A DNA stretch of 15,753 bases, taken from positions 1 through 15,753 of the forward strand of contig CAYMSA010000039.1 in assembly GCA_964392965.1 (NCBI GenBank). Direction: 5' to 3'. Source of the stretch: CAYMSA01 sp964392965. GTDB taxonomy: Bacteria > Actinomycetota > Coriobacteriia > Anaerosomatales > Anaerosomataceae. This document shows, piece by piece, positions 14,353-15,753 of the stretch. The translations under genes and the position numbers were made by a program. Every line of letters begins with the position of its first letter. Positions within the stretch are counted from its first letter, which is position 1. Below the pieces are notes generated by a model that saw only the letters and a list, made by a program, of their open reading frames with translations, did not search any database and was not told where the DNA came from.

Positions 14353-14489
14353 GAGCCGTTGCGCATGACCGAGGCGTTACGCTCGAGGAAGCGGTGCTGT
14401 GGTAGACGATTGCGAGGCCGCTCATTCGGGGATGACCTCTGCAAGCGGTTGGGACGTACGGTCGGGCGGAGCCCGGAGAGGAGAGCCAC

Positions 14490-15455
14490 ATGCGCGGGTA
14501 CTCCACGCGGTGGGTCGTGGCGTCGGTCTTGATGGCGGGGCTTGTGGCGATGGCGCTCGGGGGTTGCTCGGGTGGCAAGCCCGACGGCGACAGCAAGGGG
14601 ACGGTAACCATCGGCTCTAAGATCGATACCGAGGGCGAGCTCATCTCCTCCATCATCAAGGTGACGTTCGAGGACGCCGGCTTCACGGTCGTGGACAAGA
14701 GCCAGACGGGCACGACCGAGGTAGTGCGCAAGGCGCTCATCGCAGGTGAGATCGACATCTATCCCGAGTACACGGGAAGCGGCTTCTGGTTCTACAGCGA
14801 CACGCTCACCGAGGACGAGAAGGCGGCGTTCAAGGACGGCGAGGCCGGCTACGCCCTTGTCGCATCACTCGATCTGGAGGAGAACGGACTCGTCTGGCTT
14901 GAGCCGGCGCGGGCCAACAACACCTGGGCGATCGCGGTCCGCGAGGACTTCGCCGCCGAGCAGGGCCTCGAGACGATGTCCGACTTCACCGAGTACGTGA
15001 AGAGCGGCAAGCCCACGAAACTCGCGGCGAGCGACGAGTTCTTCACGAACCTGGACGCGAACCCCGAGTTCGAGCGCGTGTACGGATACTCACTCACGCG
15101 CGATCAGCAGGTGCGCCTGTCCGGTGGCAACACTGCCGCCACGGAGAAGGCGGTCGCCGACGGCACCGACGGCGTGAACTTCGGCATGGCGTACGGGACC
15201 GACGGCGCGCTCGCCGACCTCGGCCTGGTCGTGCTTGAGGATGATCTCGGTGCGCAGCTCGTGTACTGGCCGACGCCCGTCGCCTCGAAGGCGTTCCTCG
15301 ACGAGCACCCCGAGGTCGCCGACCTCCTCAAGCCCGTGATGGCTTCTCTCACCGTCGAGCAGCTGCAGAAGCTGAACGCGCGGATCCAGGTGAACGGCGA
15401 GAACCCCGATGTCGTCGCCTCGGAGTATCTTGAGGCCGGAGGCTTCATCGACTGA
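14490..15455 (+). CDS. Osmoprotectant-type ABC transporter substrate-binding lipoprotein (OsmF/OpuBC/ProX group)
   Basis: A 321-residue secreted lipoprotein with a signal peptide and lipobox LGGC ending at C26. The mature part matches the OpuAC-type binding fold of glycine-betaine/choline systems: TIGSKIDTEGELISSII, the lobe-hinge DIYPEYTGSG, NNTWAIAVRED, KLAASDEFF, and the late VYWPTPVASKAFLDEHPEV. In quaternary-amine binders the cleft is an aromatic cage; aromatic residues are present (the tyrosines of YPEYTG and Tyr/Trp of VYWPTP), but I cannot place a full cage by eye, so the ligand is open. AGGAG six bases before the ATG supports the start. A permease gene follows; the ATPase is not in the window and may lie beyond it. 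Confidence 0.87.
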   Translation: MRGYSTRWVVASVLMAGLVAMALGGCSGGKPDGDSKGTVTIGSKIDTEGELISSIIKVTFEDAGFTVVDKSQTGTTEVVRKALIAGEIDIYPEYTGSGFWFYSDTLTEDEKAAFKDGEAGYALVASLDLEENGLVWLEPARANNTWAIAVREDFAAEQGLETMSDFTEYVKSGKPTKLAASDEFFTNLDANPEFERVYGYSLTRDQQVRLSGGNTAATEKAVADGTDGVNFGMAYGTDGALADLGLVVLEDDLGAQLVYWPTPVASKAFLDEHPEVADLLKPVMASLTVEQLQKLNARIQVNGENPDVVASEYLEAGGFID

Positions 15456-15525
15456 GTGTCAGGCATGACTGATCGGGGCGATGTGGAGGGGCTGTACGCG
15501 TCCGTGAGCGCCGACGGGAGGCCGG

Positions 15526-15753
15526 ATGCATGAGGGAGGAGGCGTCGCGCGCCGTGCGCGGCGTGTGGATGCTGTAGGGATGACCGCAGCCGTGCTCGGG
15601 CTTGCGGCGTTCCTGTTGCTGCCCTTTGCGACGCTTCGCGGGAGCCGCATCCAGACGGGCGAGGATCTCGGTGCCCTGGCCTCACTCGGTCCGATGGGCT
15701 TCGCGTTCCTCGTGACCGTGTGGCTCCTGCTCGCGGCGCTCTCGTGGCGTCGG
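15526..15753 (+). CDS. Osmoprotectant ABC transporter permease, N-terminal part (runs off window)
   Basis: The last 76 codons of the window are open from ATG 15526, which has GGGAGG at 15516-15521. The product starts MHEGGGVARRARRVDAVG, a basic cytoplasmic tail, then a hydrophobic segment (AAVLGLAAFLLLPFAT), a short polar loop and a second hydrophobic segment (FAFLVTVWLLLAALSW). This resembles the N-terminal helices of YehY/YehW-type permeases and fits its place after a matching binding protein. The permease domain itself is beyond the edge, so the call leans on context. ATG 15580 in the same frame is a later possible start. Confidence 0.6.
   Translation, partial: MHEGGGVARRARRVDAVGMTAAVLGLAAFLLLPFATLRGSRIQTGEDLGALASLGPMGFAFLVTVWLLLAALSWRR

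Noticed and set aside
14353..14489. tRNA or terminator in the gap before the binding-protein gene
   Set aside because: No cloverleaf arms and no convincing hairpin; only the ribosome site of the next gene is evident.
1..15753. CRISPR arrays, insertion sequences, phage genes or attachment sites
   Set aside because: No regularly spaced repeats, transposase or integrase motifs or long terminal repeats were seen; gene content and composition look chromosomal throughout.

Overview
The window is a GC-rich stretch of bacterial chromosome with many GTG starts and the long spurious antisense reading frames expected of such DNA. It looks like an actinobacterium close to the Coriobacteriia. The best pointer is a Tat-exported lipoprotein flavoprotein reductase divergent from a LuxR regulator with about 12 membrane helices, a pairing common in that class. 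This placement is inference, because no rRNA or tRNA gene lies in the window.

Layout: (1) 1-823, minus, start of a COG2403-type GTPase (cyclic 2,3-diphosphoglycerate synthetase family), cut by the window edge. (2) 1025-3223, plus, a NYN nuclease with a C-terminal OST-HTH/LOTUS-like domain, then a GT4 glycosyltransferase. (3) 3264-4476, a GNAT acetyltransferase (minus) divergent from signal peptidase I (plus), with a perfect dyad between them. (4) 4701-7760, a plus-strand operon for a homocitrate synthase-type condensing enzyme and both subunits of a LeuCD/homoaconitase-type dehydratase, closed by a hairpin-dense spacer. (5) 7915-9570 (minus) the exported flavoprotein, and 9842-11311 (plus) the membrane LuxR regulator, separated by 271 bp with several operator-like repeats. 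(6) 11333-11791, minus, a META-domain lipoprotein. (7) 12112-14352, plus, an MFS transporter and a CaCA-family cation antiporter. (8) 14490 to the end, an osmoprotectant-type ABC substrate-binding lipoprotein and the start of its permease.

How they may work together: the three enzymes of region 4 can carry out condensation and isomerisation of a 2-oxoacid chain-extension route (homocitrate, isopropylmalate or Re-citrate chemistry), but the matching dehydrogenase is not in the window. Region 5 looks like a regulated anaerobic-respiration cassette in which the sensor gene is divergent from its target reductase. By manual alignment the reductase lacks the residues that bind and protonate fumarate, so its acceptor is probably something else. 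Region 8 is the beginning of an osmolyte uptake operon.

The most interesting items are the atypical flavoprotein with its operator-like intergenic region, the unassigned condensing-enzyme/dehydratase module, and a near-identical 18-bp promoter element upstream of both the GTPase and the condensing enzyme. All motif comparisons were made by eye.
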